Assembly (NCBI GenBank): GCA_003141275.1
Contig: PLLM01000016.1
Location: forward strand, 1 to 63,696
From: Phycisphaerales bacterium
Lineage (GTDB): Bacteria; Planctomycetota; Phycisphaerae; Sedimentisphaerales; Anaerobacaceae
Direction: 5' to 3'
Length of the DNA stretch: 63,696 bases
Below are positions 34,488 to 44,187 of the stretch, piece by piece. How positions within the stretch are numbered: the stretch's first letter is position 1; each line of letters begins with the position of its first letter. The translations under genes and the position numbers were made by a program. The notes below the pieces were generated by a model that saw nothing but the letters and a program-made list of their open reading frames with translations, searched no databases and was not told the DNA's origin.

Positions 34488-36929
34488 ATGGAGCACTATG
34501 TATGTATTCATGGACACTTTTACCAGCCGCCGAGGGAAAACCCATGGCTGGAAGAGGTGGAGTTGCAGGATTCGGCCTATCCCTACCACGACTGGAACGA
34601 GAGGATAACCGAAGAATGCTACAGGCCCAATATGGCCTCGCGGATACTTGGTCCCGACCGCAAAATCATCGATATCGTTAACAACTATTCCAGAATGAGT
34701 TTCGACTTCGGCCCTACGCTGTTGTCGTGGCTTGAAAGGCACGCACCGGACGTTTATCAGGGGGTGATAGATGCCGACAAGAAAAGCCAGGAGCGTTTTT
34801 CCGGACACGGCGCTGCCATTGCTCATGCGTATAACCATATCGTTATGCCTCTTGCAAACAGCCAGGACAAACGCACTCAGGTTGTATGGGGGATATACGA
34901 TTTCGAGCACCGGTTCGGCAGAAAGCCGGAGGGAATGTGGCTGCCCGAAACTGCGGTTGATTTGGAAACGCTCGATATACTCGCGGAATACGGGATTAAA
35001 TTCACAATACTCTCGCCTCATCAAGCAAAATGTATCCGCCGTATTGGTGGAACCGACTGGATATATATTGAGAAAGACAAAATTGACACAACAAAACCAT
35101 ATCTTTGCCGGCTCGCCTCCGGGCGAACAATAAATTTGTTTTTCTACCACGGCCCAACCGCTAATGACGTAGCGGGCGGTCATGTTTTGCAGAACGGCGA
35201 GGTTTTCGCCAGGAAACTGGACTGGATTTTCACAAGGAGCAACGCGGAACACCAGCTTGCCCACATCGCCACTGACGGCGAGACATTCGGCCATCATCAT
35301 CGTTACACCGATATGGCGCTTGCCTTTTGCCTTCATTACGTTGAATATAACAAACTCGCAAATCTAACAGTGTATGGCGAATACCTCGAAAAATATCCTC
35401 CTGCCGAAGAAATTGATATATACGAGAACAGTTCGTGGAGTTGCTCCCACGGGGTGGAAAGATGGAGGACGAACTGCGGCTGTAATTACGGCCGATTCCC
35501 TTCGGGCAAACAGCAATGGCGTGCGCCGCTTAGAGAAGCAATGAACTGGCTTAGAGACCGGCTCGCGGAAATTTACGAAAGAAGGATGAAACAGTTTGTC
35601 GCCGACCCGTGGGGACTCAGGGACAAGTATATCGCGGTCATAAATGACAGGACCGCAGAAAACGTGGAGAAATTTATAACCGCCTCGGCGGGCAGCAAGC
35701 TGGATTTCAGCGAGAAGGTGATTTTCCTCAAGCTGCTGGAAATACAAAGAAATGCCCTGCTTATGTTTACAAGCTGCGGATGGTTCTTCGACGACATCAG
35801 CGGGATAGAAGCTGTCCAGATAATGAACTACGCATCAAGGGCGATTCAATTAGCTAAAGAAATAGAAAACAGGGATTTCGAACCTGAGTTTGAGGAAATA
35901 CTCAAAAAAGCGTCTTCCAATGAAAAGGAATTCACCGACGGCAAGGCGGTCTATGAGAGATACGTTAAAACCAGCACCGTTGATTTGAATCGTGTGGCGG
36001 TGCATTTCGCGATAAGCTCGATATTCACGGAACATCCGGAGGAACAGACGAGCATTTACTGCTATTCCGCCAGAACCGAGATATATGAACGAACGGAGGC
36101 GGGCATCCAGGTCCTTGTTACAGGCAGGGCCACGGTGCAGTCGGCCATTGTTCTGGAAGAATACACGGTGGATTTCGCCGCGTTACACCGGGGAGACCCG
36201 TATATAATCGCTGCCGGCAAAGGGCGTATGTCCGACAGTTTATTCTCAGCCATCCAGCACGATTTGAAAACCGCTTTTCTCAAAGGGGACTCCAATGAGG
36301 TAGCTCGCCTGATGAATGTTGTTTTTGGCGGTAACAGCTATTCGCTATGGCATCTTTTCAAGGATGAGCAAAGGCATATCCTGCACCAGCTGCTTGATAC
36401 GACGTGGCTTGAGATTGAGGCGTCGTTCAGGCATATTTACGAACACAACTACGCCATAATGCAGGCAATGCGCGGAATGAATATCCCGCTGCCAAAAGCC
36501 CTTGCCGCGCCTGCCGAGTTCATTCTGAACGAGGCGATATGCAAAATAATCAGGGACGAGCACGAAGAGCACGCCAGTTTGCTGGAACATCTTCAAATAC
36601 TGGCCGATGAGGCAGCCAGATTTTCCCTTCAGCTCGATAAGGACACTATCCAGTTTGAGGCAAGCAGGAAGATAAACCGGCTTATGACCCAATTACAAGA
36701 AGTGCCTGAAAATACCGAGCTTCTTGAAACAATAGAGGCAACAGTGAGGATTTTGCTGTCAATTGTGACGGAATTTAATTTTCAGATGGCCCAAAACGTC
36801 TTATTCGACATCAGCAAAAAGACATATCCGGAAATGAACCAAAAAGCCCAGGCAGGCGACCAGGCGGCGCAAAAATGGGTTGAACATTTCACGAAACTGG
36901 CTCGCTATTTAGGAGTCAGGATTCAGTAG
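34488..36929 (+). CDS. GH57 glycosidase with DUF3536 C-terminal region
   Basis: An 813-residue cytoplasmic protein. Start ATG 34488 gives MEHYVCIHGHFYQPPRENPW, the conserved GH57 opening, with GAGGT just upstream; an ATG at 34467 is less likely. The nucleophile Glu lies in GMWLPETAVDLETL (about residue 157) and the Asp in HIATDGETFGHHH (about 270). Residues about 470-810 match the DUF3536 helical region that accompanies this subgroup of GH57. It acts on alpha-glucans. malQ follows 24 bases later, probably in the same operon. Confidence 0.9.
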   Translation: MEHYVCIHGHFYQPPRENPWLEEVELQDSAYPYHDWNERITEECYRPNMASRILGPDRKIIDIVNNYSRMSFDFGPTLLSWLERHAPDVYQGVIDADKKSQERFSGHGAAIAHAYNHIVMPLANSQDKRTQVVWGIYDFEHRFGRKPEGMWLPETAVDLETLDILAEYGIKFTILSPHQAKCIRRIGGTDWIYIEKDKIDTTKPYLCRLASGRTINLFFYHGPTANDVAGGHVLQNGEVFARKLDWIFTRSNAEHQLAHIATDGETFGHHHRYTDMALAFCLHYVEYNKLANLTVYGEYLEKYPPAEEIDIYENSSWSCSHGVERWRTNCGCNYGRFPSGKQQWRAPLREAMNWLRDRLAEIYERRMKQFVADPWGLRDKYIAVINDRTAENVEKFITASAGSKLDFSEKVIFLKLLEIQRNALLMFTSCGWFFDDISGIEAVQIMNYASRAIQLAKEIENRDFEPEFEEILKKASSNEKEFTDGKAVYERYVKTSTVDLNRVAVHFAISSIFTEHPEEQTSIYCYSARTEIYERTEAGIQVLVTGRATVQSAIVLEEYTVDFAALHRGDPYIIAAGKGRMSDSLFSAIQHDLKTAFLKGDSNEVARLMNVVFGGNSYSLWHLFKDEQRHILHQLLDTTWLEIEASFRHIYEHNYAIMQAMRGMNIPLPKALAAPAEFILNEAICKIIRDEHEEHASLLEHLQILADEAARFSLQLDKDTIQFEASRKINRLMTQLQEVPENTELLETIEATVRILLSIVTEFNFQMAQNVLFDISKKTYPEMNQKAQAGDQAAQKWVEHFTKLARYLGVRIQ

Positions 36930-36953
36930 TCCCGGCTCACCGGAAAAACGACT

Positions 36954-38483
36954 ATGACGCCAAAAAGAGCAAGCGGCCTACTTCTGCACATAACTTCGCT
37001 TCCATCAAAATATGGTATAGGCGATTTTGGCCCGCAGGCCTACAGGTTCGCCGAGTTTCTTGCCCGCGCCAAACAAAGATATTGGCAGATACTCCCTCTG
37101 ACTCCGCCTACTCTAAGGCAAAATCCTTATTCGCCGTATAACTGCATCTCCGCCTTTGCCGGCAATCACCTCCTTATAAGCCCTGATTTGTTATATCAAC
37201 AGGGCCTTTTGCTCAAGGAAGAACTTCAGGATTGTCCCCGGTTTGCGGAGTCAAGGGTTGAATATCCAAAAGTCGTTTCTTACAAGACAAAATTATTGAA
37301 TGCTGCCTGCGAACGATTCAAAAATTCAAAAAGCCAAAGCGATTACGAGCGGTTTTGTATTGAGAACGCTGCGTGGCTTGATGATTTCGCGTTGTTTGTC
37401 GCGCTGCGTCAGCACTTTGGACGTATCTTGTGGTGCGACTGGCCCGCAAAACTGCGAGATAGAAAAAAAGATGCCCTCAAATTAGCGAGGGATAGTTTCC
37501 CGGAAACAATCGGCAGGGAAAAGTTTTTACAGTATATGTTTTTCAGGCAATTAACCTCCCTCAAGAGCTACTCCAAACAGCTCGGAATCAAATTGATTGG
37601 GGATATACCAATTTATGTCGCGTATGACAGCGCAGACGTCTGGAGTAATCCCGAAATCTTCAAGCTGACCAAAGCGAAAAAGCCCCGGTTTATCGCGGGC
37701 GTGCCGCCGGATTATTTCAGCAAAACGGGACAGTTGTGGGGTAACCCCGTTTATGACTGGACAGCGTTAAAAGATACGCGGTATCGCTGGTGGCTGGAAC
37801 GGATAGGACATAATCTCAAACTGTTCGATATGGTCAGGATCGACCATTTCAGGGGTTTTTTCGCTTACTGGCAGGTCCCCGCAGGCAGCAAAATCGCGGC
37901 GAATGGCAGATGGGTCAAATGTCCCTATGAGAACTTTTTCAATACGTTATTTAAGCGATTCAGGCCTCAATCTATCATAGCGGAAGATTTGGGGATTATT
38001 ACTTCCGATGTTAAAACGTTTATTGAAAAACATCATCTGACGGGTATGCGGGTGCTTCAATTCGGCTTCGACGGCAATCTCGCCAAAAATCCGCACTTCC
38101 CGGCCAACCACAAAAAAAACTCAGTCGTTTATACCGGCACGCACGACAACAATACCGCAGCCGGATGGTTCGCAAAAGAAGCAACCGCCTCCCAAAAGAA
38201 AATCCTCTTCAGTTGCCTCGACCGCAAAATTTCGACCAATCAAATAAACTGGGAGCTTATAAAACTCGCTTTTGCGTCAGTTGCCAATCTTGCCATAATT
38301 CCCGTGCAGGATTGTTTGGGGCTTGATGAATCGGCCCGTATGAATCACCCCGGCAGGATAAAAGACAACTGGCAATGGCGTTTGAACCCGGGTCAGCTCA
38401 CGCCTCACACGGAGCGAAGCGACGAGCCCGCTTCGGAAATCTCAAAGAAACTGGCGAAACTGACTGCTATCTCCGGCAGATGA
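36954..38483 (+). CDS. malQ: 4-alpha-glucanotransferase (amylomaltase)
   Basis: A 509-residue GH77 enzyme that transfers alpha-1,4-glucan segments in glycogen/maltodextrin metabolism. Signatures: GLLLHITSLPSKYGIGDFG, IGDIPIYVAYDSADVW, DMVRIDHFRGFFAYW (catalytic Asp), IIAEDLGIIT (acid/base Glu) and TGTHDNNTAAGWF (third Asp). Length is typical of bacterial MalQ. ATG 36954. Works with the GH57 enzyme upstream and the phosphorylase at 41092, from which it is now separated by an accessory insertion. Confidence 0.95.
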   Translation: MTPKRASGLLLHITSLPSKYGIGDFGPQAYRFAEFLARAKQRYWQILPLTPPTLRQNPYSPYNCISAFAGNHLLISPDLLYQQGLLLKEELQDCPRFAESRVEYPKVVSYKTKLLNAACERFKNSKSQSDYERFCIENAAWLDDFALFVALRQHFGRILWCDWPAKLRDRKKDALKLARDSFPETIGREKFLQYMFFRQLTSLKSYSKQLGIKLIGDIPIYVAYDSADVWSNPEIFKLTKAKKPRFIAGVPPDYFSKTGQLWGNPVYDWTALKDTRYRWWLERIGHNLKLFDMVRIDHFRGFFAYWQVPAGSKIAANGRWVKCPYENFFNTLFKRFRPQSIIAEDLGIITSDVKTFIEKHHLTGMRVLQFGFDGNLAKNPHFPANHKKNSVVYTGTHDNNTAAGWFAKEATASQKKILFSCLDRKISTNQINWELIKLAFASVANLAIIPVQDCLGLDESARMNHPGRIKDNWQWRLNPGQLTPHTERSDEPASEISKKLAKLTAISGR

Positions 38484-38505
38484 AAAAACTTTAGCCACTG
38501 GTAGA

Positions 38506-38546
38506 CACAGATTAACACTGATTTATTTTAGACGCAGATTACGCAG
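38506..38546 (+). repeat. Left copy of inverted 41-base repeat flanking an accessory segment
   Basis: It matches the reverse complement of 40957-40997 at 34 of the first 36 positions, with one indel thereafter. Related sequence occurs elsewhere in intergenic DNA (for example 61378-61408), so this is a dispersed repeat; whether the inverted pair mobilised the segment is unproven. Confidence 0.6.
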
Positions 38547-38684
38547 AGGGCGCTGTTTTTCAAAAAAATCAAGGGAAATCTTAGTAGCTTTGTGGCAGAT
38601 AAATCTTCTTGAAAACTCACCGCGAATGTCGGTAGAATCTACCCGTCGTTAATTTGATGGAAGGGCAAAAAAAGAGGAAACAAT

Positions 38685-39551
38685 ATGAATGAGAATAATT
38701 TAGCCCGCAATCCGAAGTCGTTTGAGGAACTCAAACAAACAAATCAGTTCGGCACTGAATACTGGAGCGCAAGGGATTTGCAGCCATTGCTGGGCTATAA
38801 CCATTGGCGGAGTTTCGATAACGCCGTTACAAAGGCGATTATCTCTTGTGAAAAGTCAGGCAATGAGTCGGGGCATCACTTTGCGCGCGCGCGCAAACCG
38901 ATAACCGGAGGCAAAGGAGCTGTTCAGGACGTGGATGATTATCATCTTTCACGTTTTGCCTGTTACTTAATTGCCCAAAACGGCGACCCGCGTAAGCCGG
39001 AGATTGCCAATGCCCAGAAGTATTTCGCGATACAGACGCGCAGGCAGGAAGTTTCCGACATTTTGACAGCCGATATGGAACGGCTTGAGATAAGAAAGCA
39101 GGCGTCGGAGGATTTTCGGGCGTTATCAGGGGCCGCCCGCGATGCAGGGGTTCAAAATAAGATGTTCGGTGTCTTTCACGATGCGGGTTACAAGGGACTC
39201 TATGGCGGCAGAGGTGTTGATGATATCAAGAAACGCAAGGGTATCGACAAACAGGAAAACCTGATGGACCGAATGAATGCCACGGAATTAGCTGCCAATC
39301 AGTTCCGAATGACCCAGGCACGCGAGAAACTGCAAGAACAGAACGTCAAAGGCCAGGAGCAGGCCATTGCGACCCACAACAAAGTTGGCAAAGAAGTGAG
39401 GGACGCGATTAAACGTATCGGCGGCACGTTGCCGGAAAATATCCTTCCTGCCGAGCATATTAAGGTTGTCCAAAAACGAATCAAAGGCGTTAAATCCCGC
39501 CTGCAATTGGATGAAAAAAACGCCAAAGGCCTCATCGGCGGGACAAAATAA
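38685..39551 (+). CDS. DinD-like DNA-damage-inducible protein
   Basis: A 288-residue protein matching the DinD family: FEELKQTNQFGTEYWSARDL at the start, LLGYNHWRSFDNAVTKA, and the downstream block FHDAGYKGLYGGRGVDDI. DinD of E. coli is SOS-induced and antagonises RecA filaments; the family also shares the N-terminal BRO-type domain with phage proteins. It is the first of three plus-strand accessory genes inserted between malQ and the oppositely oriented phosphorylase. No clear LexA box was recognised upstream. Confidence 0.88.
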   Translation: MNENNLARNPKSFEELKQTNQFGTEYWSARDLQPLLGYNHWRSFDNAVTKAIISCEKSGNESGHHFARARKPITGGKGAVQDVDDYHLSRFACYLIAQNGDPRKPEIANAQKYFAIQTRRQEVSDILTADMERLEIRKQASEDFRALSGAARDAGVQNKMFGVFHDAGYKGLYGGRGVDDIKKRKGIDKQENLMDRMNATELAANQFRMTQAREKLQEQNVKGQEQAIATHNKVGKEVRDAIKRIGGTLPENILPAEHIKVVQKRIKGVKSRLQLDEKNAKGLIGGTK

Positions 39552-39566
39552 GATTAGGAGGATTAG

Positions 39567-40037
39567 ATGTTTTGGTCGGTATTGAACTTTGGAAAACACA
39601 AAGGAAAAACGCTTCCTCAAATTATTTTCATAGACCCAGATTACTTTTTTTGGGCAATCGGAGCACAAGTTTTTGCTAATAAAGGTTCTCTTGCGCAAGA
39701 AGCAAGAGAAATCGATCGTAAAGCCAGAAATATTAAAATCCCTCAAAAAACTGGAAAAGAACAACTGGTTGTAGAATATGTAATTGACCCTACAACAGGA
39801 AAATTCGGGGATATAGAACTTGTGCCAATTTCAAGGCCTCCTCATAGGGGCTCAAGTCAAACTTTTAGAACAGACAAAATTGATCTAAGTACCCCATCAC
39901 GGATTAAAGCTTACGACAAATTGGGATGCAAGCTAATGATTAGATCTGTAAAGTTTCATTTATTTGGAAACGAAAATATTCGTATGACTAAGGGTAAATG
40001 TGAAGAATTTTTTGATGACGACAACAATTTTGCGTAA
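39567..40037 (+). CDS. Small protein with DUF3820-like N-terminus
   Basis: 156 residues. The first 45 (LNFGKHKGKTLPQIIFIDPDYFFWAIG) match the pattern of DUF3820 and exonuclease-associated modules (GKHKGK...DPDYxxW), often found beside nucleases. The rest is unrecognised. GGAGGATTAG precedes ATG 39567, 15 bases after the dinD-like gene. Base composition is more A/T-rich than the glycogen genes on either side, in line with horizontal acquisition. Confidence 0.65.
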   Translation: MFWSVLNFGKHKGKTLPQIIFIDPDYFFWAIGAQVFANKGSLAQEAREIDRKARNIKIPQKTGKEQLVVEYVIDPTTGKFGDIELVPISRPPHRGSSQTFRTDKIDLSTPSRIKAYDKLGCKLMIRSVKFHLFGNENIRMTKGKCEEFFDDDNNFA

Positions 40038-40128
40038 TCTTTCAGATAATAATGAGTATCCTCTATTTTATCGGTAGCAGCTTTTACATACTGCATATTC
40101 GACTTGTTGGGCGATTACATTGGGAAAT

Positions 40129-40794
40129 ATGAGCAAGACTTGGAAACAATACCAAGAAGAAGCAGCGTCCTTTTTTCGTTCTTTAGGATTTGAAGCCCAA
40201 GTTGATCAGACACTTGTGGGCGTAAGGGGTCAGCATAATATCGATGTTTGGGTGACCGGTGAAATACAGGGGATATCATTCAAATGGATAGTTGAATGTA
40301 AATTCTGGAAGAATAATATCCCTAAGGAAAAGGTTTTGGCTTTAATCTCAATCGTTCAGGATATAGGAGCCGACCGTGGTTTTTTATTGTCAGAAGTAGG
40401 ATTTCAATCAGGAGCGATCCGTAATTCACTTGGTACAAATATTAGTCTTACCAGCATTGCAGATCTAAAGGAAGAAACAAAAACAAAAGTGGGTGATTTT
40501 TTAGCATCAAAGCTTCATTGGAGAATTATACATATAAAAAAACAGTTGTTTCGATTACATAAGCAAACAGATGATTATTTTTCGAAATATCTTGAGGCGA
40601 TAGGTAAGGTTACTTTTCTTGATATGGCAATTGAAGATGCCATCAAAGGAAATTTCCCAATTGTTTACGGAATAACACAGGATAGAAGACTTACAGCAAT
40701 TGATTGGGAAGACTTAAATAAAAAAGCATCAGAAATTCTGGATGAATCTGAAGCACTTGCTGGAGACAATCCAATTAATAACATAGGGGAATAA
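40129..40794 (+). CDS. Mrr-like restriction endonuclease domain protein
   Basis: About 221 residues. The N-terminal half fits a PD-(D/E)XK fold of the Mrr_cat type: YQEEAASFFRSLGFEAQVDQ, Asp in QHNIDVWVTG, E-x-K in WIVECKFWK, and a following AADRGFLLSEVGFQ-like block. The C-terminal helical part is unassigned. The start is ATG 40129; an in-frame TTG lies 9 bases upstream. With no methylase nearby it resembles Mrr-type modification-dependent or anti-plasmid nucleases. Third gene of the accessory trio, A/T-rich. Confidence 0.75.
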   Translation: MSKTWKQYQEEAASFFRSLGFEAQVDQTLVGVRGQHNIDVWVTGEIQGISFKWIVECKFWKNNIPKEKVLALISIVQDIGADRGFLLSEVGFQSGAIRNSLGTNISLTSIADLKEETKTKVGDFLASKLHWRIIHIKKQLFRLHKQTDDYFSKYLEAIGKVTFLDMAIEDAIKGNFPIVYGITQDRRLTAIDWEDLNKKASEILDESEALAGDNPINNIGE

Positions 40795-41091
40795 TTGGGA
40801 CAGGAGAATAATGGGAACATCAGATTATTTCTTCTATGAGAAAAGGATACGATTTTTCAAAACTGAAAGGCCGGCGGAATCCGCATTCCAAAATCATCGA
40901 TCATAATTTGTAAATCAGAAATAAAATTTTCTGCGGTAAAAAAAACAGCGTTATTTTGCGTTAATCAGCGTCTAAAATAAAGCAGTGTTAATCTGTGTAA
41001 ATCCGTGTCTAAAAAACACCTAACCCGCCGTGAAACGGCGGGCTAAATATTTTAAGGAATCAGTGAGAATCTGTGTAATCTGTGGTTAACC
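40795..41091. other. Repeat-rich gap between Mrr-like gene and phosphorylase
   Basis: About 300 bases with two kinds of dispersed repeat: the inverted 41-base unit (40957-40997) and a hairpin unit (CCCGCCGTGAAACGGCGGGCTAAA form, 41031-41080) that recurs near 58160. No gene. Confidence 0.5.
40957..40997 (-). repeat. Right copy of inverted 41-base repeat
   Basis: Reverse complement partner of 38506-38546. Together they bracket dinD-like, DUF3820-like and Mrr-like genes. Confidence 0.6.
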
Positions 41092-43638
41092 CTACTCGCT
41101 CCACTTGACCATTTCGGGATGCAAATCCTGCACAGTCAGGTCGGTGGGCCTTATGCGGGCGCTGATATTCTGCACGCCATATCCCTCTATTTTGGCGGAA
41201 CATTCGTAAACCGCTATTGTCCAATCCCGGCTTTTTAATGTCATCGGGATAATTTTGTAGCTCTGCCTGTCGCCCGGTATATGGAACAGCTCGACGACAA
41301 ATAATTCCGTTGGCGCATGCCCCAAATCGACAACGCATCGCGCATCGAGAGTATCGCCTTCGCAGACGCACTCTTTTTTATCCAAGCTGGTAGTAAGCTC
41401 TTTAACCGTTATATAATTCCAGCCCTTTAAAATCTCCTGTTCCCGGCCAATAGAGTCCCGGAGCCGCTGACGGTTATTCTCGCGGAGCAGTTCGTGTTCT
41501 TTCGTTGCGGGTGCATAAAACTTTCTTGAATAATCAACGAGGACCCTGTTCATATTGAAATTGCCGCAAACCGAAATAATGGACTCTTTCATCATCCCCA
41601 CCCATCGTTTGGGAATGCCCTCTTCATTGCGCTCGTAAAACAGCTCAGCCACTTCTTCTTCGAGCAGGTCATAAATCTGATTTGCCTCAGCGGTTTCCTG
41701 CAGTTCGGTATGAACGTAGAATTTGCCCGCGGTAATCGGCCAGCCGTTTTTGCCGTTATATCCTTCCGCCCACCAGCCGTCTGGAACGCTGAGGTTCAAA
41801 ACGCCGTTCATTCCCGCCTTCATCCCGGATGTGCCGCTGGCCTCGTTTTCCATTACCGGAGTATTGAGCCAGACGTCGGCTCCCCAGACAAGATGTCTGG
41901 CGACATCTATATCGTAATTCTCAAGGAAAATCACCCGGTCTTCGAGCTTGCGGTCACGCGCGAAATCCAGGATTTCCTTAATCATATATTTGCCCGCGGC
42001 GTCGGCCGGGTGCGCTTTGCCCGCGAATATAAGCTGGACAGGCCTTTTTGAGTTCGTCAGTATTTTTACCAATCTTTCCTTGTCCTTCAGGAGGAGAGTT
42101 GCGCGTTTGTAATATGCGAAACGCCTAGCGAAGACAACCGTCAGATACTCCGGGTTAAAGAGGCGCGTGAGGTTGGTAATCTTTGGCTGTGAATAACCCC
42201 TGGCGACAAGGTCGTTGGCAAGTTTTCTGCGAATAAATTCGACCAATTTGAGCTTATTCTCACAATGGGCTTCCCAAATCTCCTCATCCGGGGCATCGGC
42301 GAGTTTTTGCCATATATGGCCTTTATCACGACAATGTATGAAATTAGGGCCTATACGGTGGTTGAATAGATTGGTAAACGGCTCACTAATCCACGACCAG
42401 TGAACGCCGTTTGTTACGTAATCTATCGGGATTTCTATCGGCTGCGCCCCGGGGAACAGCCCCGCCCACATTTTACGGGAAACGTCCCTGTGTATCTTCG
42501 AAACACCATTGACGTATCTGGAAAATCTTATGGCGAGCGCCGGCATCCAGAAGACGTCCTTGCTGTTTTCCATAAATGCGTACGCGCTGAATTCGTCGAA
42601 TGAAAGACCAATCTGTCTTATTTCCGGCTCAAGATACTTTTTTGCCAGCTTGGTGTCGAAGTGTTCGTTGCCGGCTATTACCGGGGTGTGCGTTGTAAAA
42701 ACCGTGGATGTTCTAATCAGGGCCCTGGCTTCGGAAAATGAAAGTTTTTCTTCGGCCATCAGCTTCTGCAGCCGGGCGATTATCAGAAAGGCGGAATGCC
42801 CCTCGTTTATATGATAGATATTGGGTTTGATATTCAACAACGCCAGGGCTTTTACCCCGCCAAGCCCAAGGACCACTTCCTGCTGGATTCGTTTGTCTTT
42901 GTCCGCAACATAGAGTTCGTTTGTAATGTCCCTCAGGTATCGCGGGTTATCTTCGACGTTGGTATCGAGCAGAATCAGTTTTGTCCGCCCGACATCAACC
43001 TGCCAGAGCTTAATTTTGCAATTTTCACCGAGTATCCTTGTTTCAACAAACGCGGGCCGGCCGTCAGGAAGACGTATCTCCTTTATTGGGAGGTAATGAT
43101 TTTCAAGCTCAAGGAACAACTCTTCCTGCCGCCCCTCAAGGTTAATGCGTTGAGTGAAATAGCCGAACCTGTAAATGAGTCCCACACCTATGACCGGCAT
43201 CCCCAAATCCGAGGCAGTCTTAAGGTGGTCTCCCGCCAGAATACCCAGCCCGCCGCCGTATATCGGCATAGATTCGTGAATGCCGAATTCCATTGAGAAG
43301 TAGGCGATAACGGTATTCTTGTTAATGCCGCAGTCGTCTCCGTTGCCGTTTTGCGGCCCTCCGCTGTACTTCATATATTCGTCGAATTTCTGCCAGACCC
43401 TGTCGAGCTCAAGCAAGAAGCCCCTGTCATTTGAAAGCTCGTTCATTTTTTCTTCGGGCAGGTCCAGAAGAAATTTGACCGGGTTATGATTGACCGACCT
43501 GAACAGGTGGGTATCAATGCGGTAAAAAAGATTTATCGCGTCATAGTCCCACAGACACCACAAATTGTGGGCAAGCGCATACAGCTTGCTGAGGTTCTCC
43601 GGGTAACGCGGATATACGAATATATTCTTAAAAGTCAT
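41092..43638 (-). CDS. glgP: Alpha-glucan (glycogen) phosphorylase
   Basis: An 848-residue GT35 enzyme that releases glucose 1-phosphate from glycogen. It belongs to the archaeal/bacterial type with an N-terminal DUF3417-like region (FVYPRYPENLSKLYALAHNLWCLWDYDA). GGGLGILAGDHLKTASDLG is the phosphate/glucan-site glycine loop and EASGTSGMKAGMNGVLNLS is the motif next to the PLP lysine. The C-terminal 110 residues form a small beta domain. ATG 43638. It faces malQ across the accessory insertion and completes the glycogen set. Confidence 0.95.
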   Translation of the reverse strand: MTFKNIFVYPRYPENLSKLYALAHNLWCLWDYDAINLFYRIDTHLFRSVNHNPVKFLLDLPEEKMNELSNDRGFLLELDRVWQKFDEYMKYSGGPQNGNGDDCGINKNTVIAYFSMEFGIHESMPIYGGGLGILAGDHLKTASDLGMPVIGVGLIYRFGYFTQRINLEGRQEELFLELENHYLPIKEIRLPDGRPAFVETRILGENCKIKLWQVDVGRTKLILLDTNVEDNPRYLRDITNELYVADKDKRIQQEVVLGLGGVKALALLNIKPNIYHINEGHSAFLIIARLQKLMAEEKLSFSEARALIRTSTVFTTHTPVIAGNEHFDTKLAKKYLEPEIRQIGLSFDEFSAYAFMENSKDVFWMPALAIRFSRYVNGVSKIHRDVSRKMWAGLFPGAQPIEIPIDYVTNGVHWSWISEPFTNLFNHRIGPNFIHCRDKGHIWQKLADAPDEEIWEAHCENKLKLVEFIRRKLANDLVARGYSQPKITNLTRLFNPEYLTVVFARRFAYYKRATLLLKDKERLVKILTNSKRPVQLIFAGKAHPADAAGKYMIKEILDFARDRKLEDRVIFLENYDIDVARHLVWGADVWLNTPVMENEASGTSGMKAGMNGVLNLSVPDGWWAEGYNGKNGWPITAGKFYVHTELQETAEANQIYDLLEEEVAELFYERNEEGIPKRWVGMMKESIISVCGNFNMNRVLVDYSRKFYAPATKEHELLRENNRQRLRDSIGREQEILKGWNYITVKELTTSLDKKECVCEGDTLDARCVVDLGHAPTELFVVELFHIPGDRQSYKIIPMTLKSRDWTIAVYECSAKIEGYGVQNISARIRPTDLTVQDLHPEMVKWSE

Positions 43639-43806
43639 TTATTCGACTCCTTAGTTTTAGCTTCGTCACCAAATATCTGTATATCTATAGTATTATACGC
43701 TGCCGGGTCAAATACGGTTTCGGCGAGAAATTCAGCGACAAAAAACCGCAACCCAAACAAACCGCGTTTGGGGCGAATTAGTGACCTTTATAACCCAACA
43801 AGGGTA

Positions 43807-44115
43807 CTACTCTTTCCTGCGGCGATACAGCATGCCGCCCAATCCCAGCAATGCAAGAGTCGTCATGTCAGGAAGCTGGTGAATAATATCCGCCCCCGCA
43901 GAGGCGGCAACCGGCTCAGGTCTGCCCACATCGGTTATTTCGAGATATACCATGCAAACCGAGCCGTCATCCGATTGTACGCCGAGCACAACATCCGGGG
44001 AAGCCGCCATAGTAATATTACCAGCAGCAGCGCTATTATCAAACGAAAATCCCGTCCTGTCCGCAGCAAAAATGGCCAACCCGAGAACCAGTATAAGCAT
44101 CATTAGCTTTTTCAT
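43807..44115 (-). CDS. Small exported PEP-CTERM-like protein
   Basis: About 102 residues from ATG 44115 (MKKLMMLILVLGLAIFAADRTG, a signal peptide). The tail LPDMTTLALLGLGGMLYRRRK is built like a PEP-CTERM signal (hydrophobic span plus RRR) but the PEP triad is replaced by LPDM, so sorting by an exosortase is uncertain. The middle 60 residues are unrecognised. The shared near-palindrome at 44188-44210 lies about 75 bases upstream. Confidence 0.7.
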   Translation of the reverse strand: MKKLMMLILVLGLAIFAADRTGFSFDNSAAAGNITMAASPDVVLGVQSDDGSVCMVYLEITDVGRPEPVAASAGADIIHQLPDMTTLALLGLGGMLYRRRKE

Positions 44116-44187
44116 TTTTTCTCTACTTAATACTCTTACTTTTAAACGTTCCTGATGCTTGTATTCTTGTCTTTGCCGGGCAAAAAA

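Noticed and set aside
34365-35336. Long open frame on the minus strand (323 codons)
   Set aside because: Antisense to the GH57-DUF3536 gene, no ribosome-binding site, no recognisable domain.
39288-39764. 158-codon minus-strand frame
   Set aside because: Antisense to the dinD-like and DUF3820-like genes with no coding signature.
43486-44106. 206-codon plus-strand frame
   Set aside because: Antisense to glgP and the PEP-CTERM-like gene; no homology pattern.
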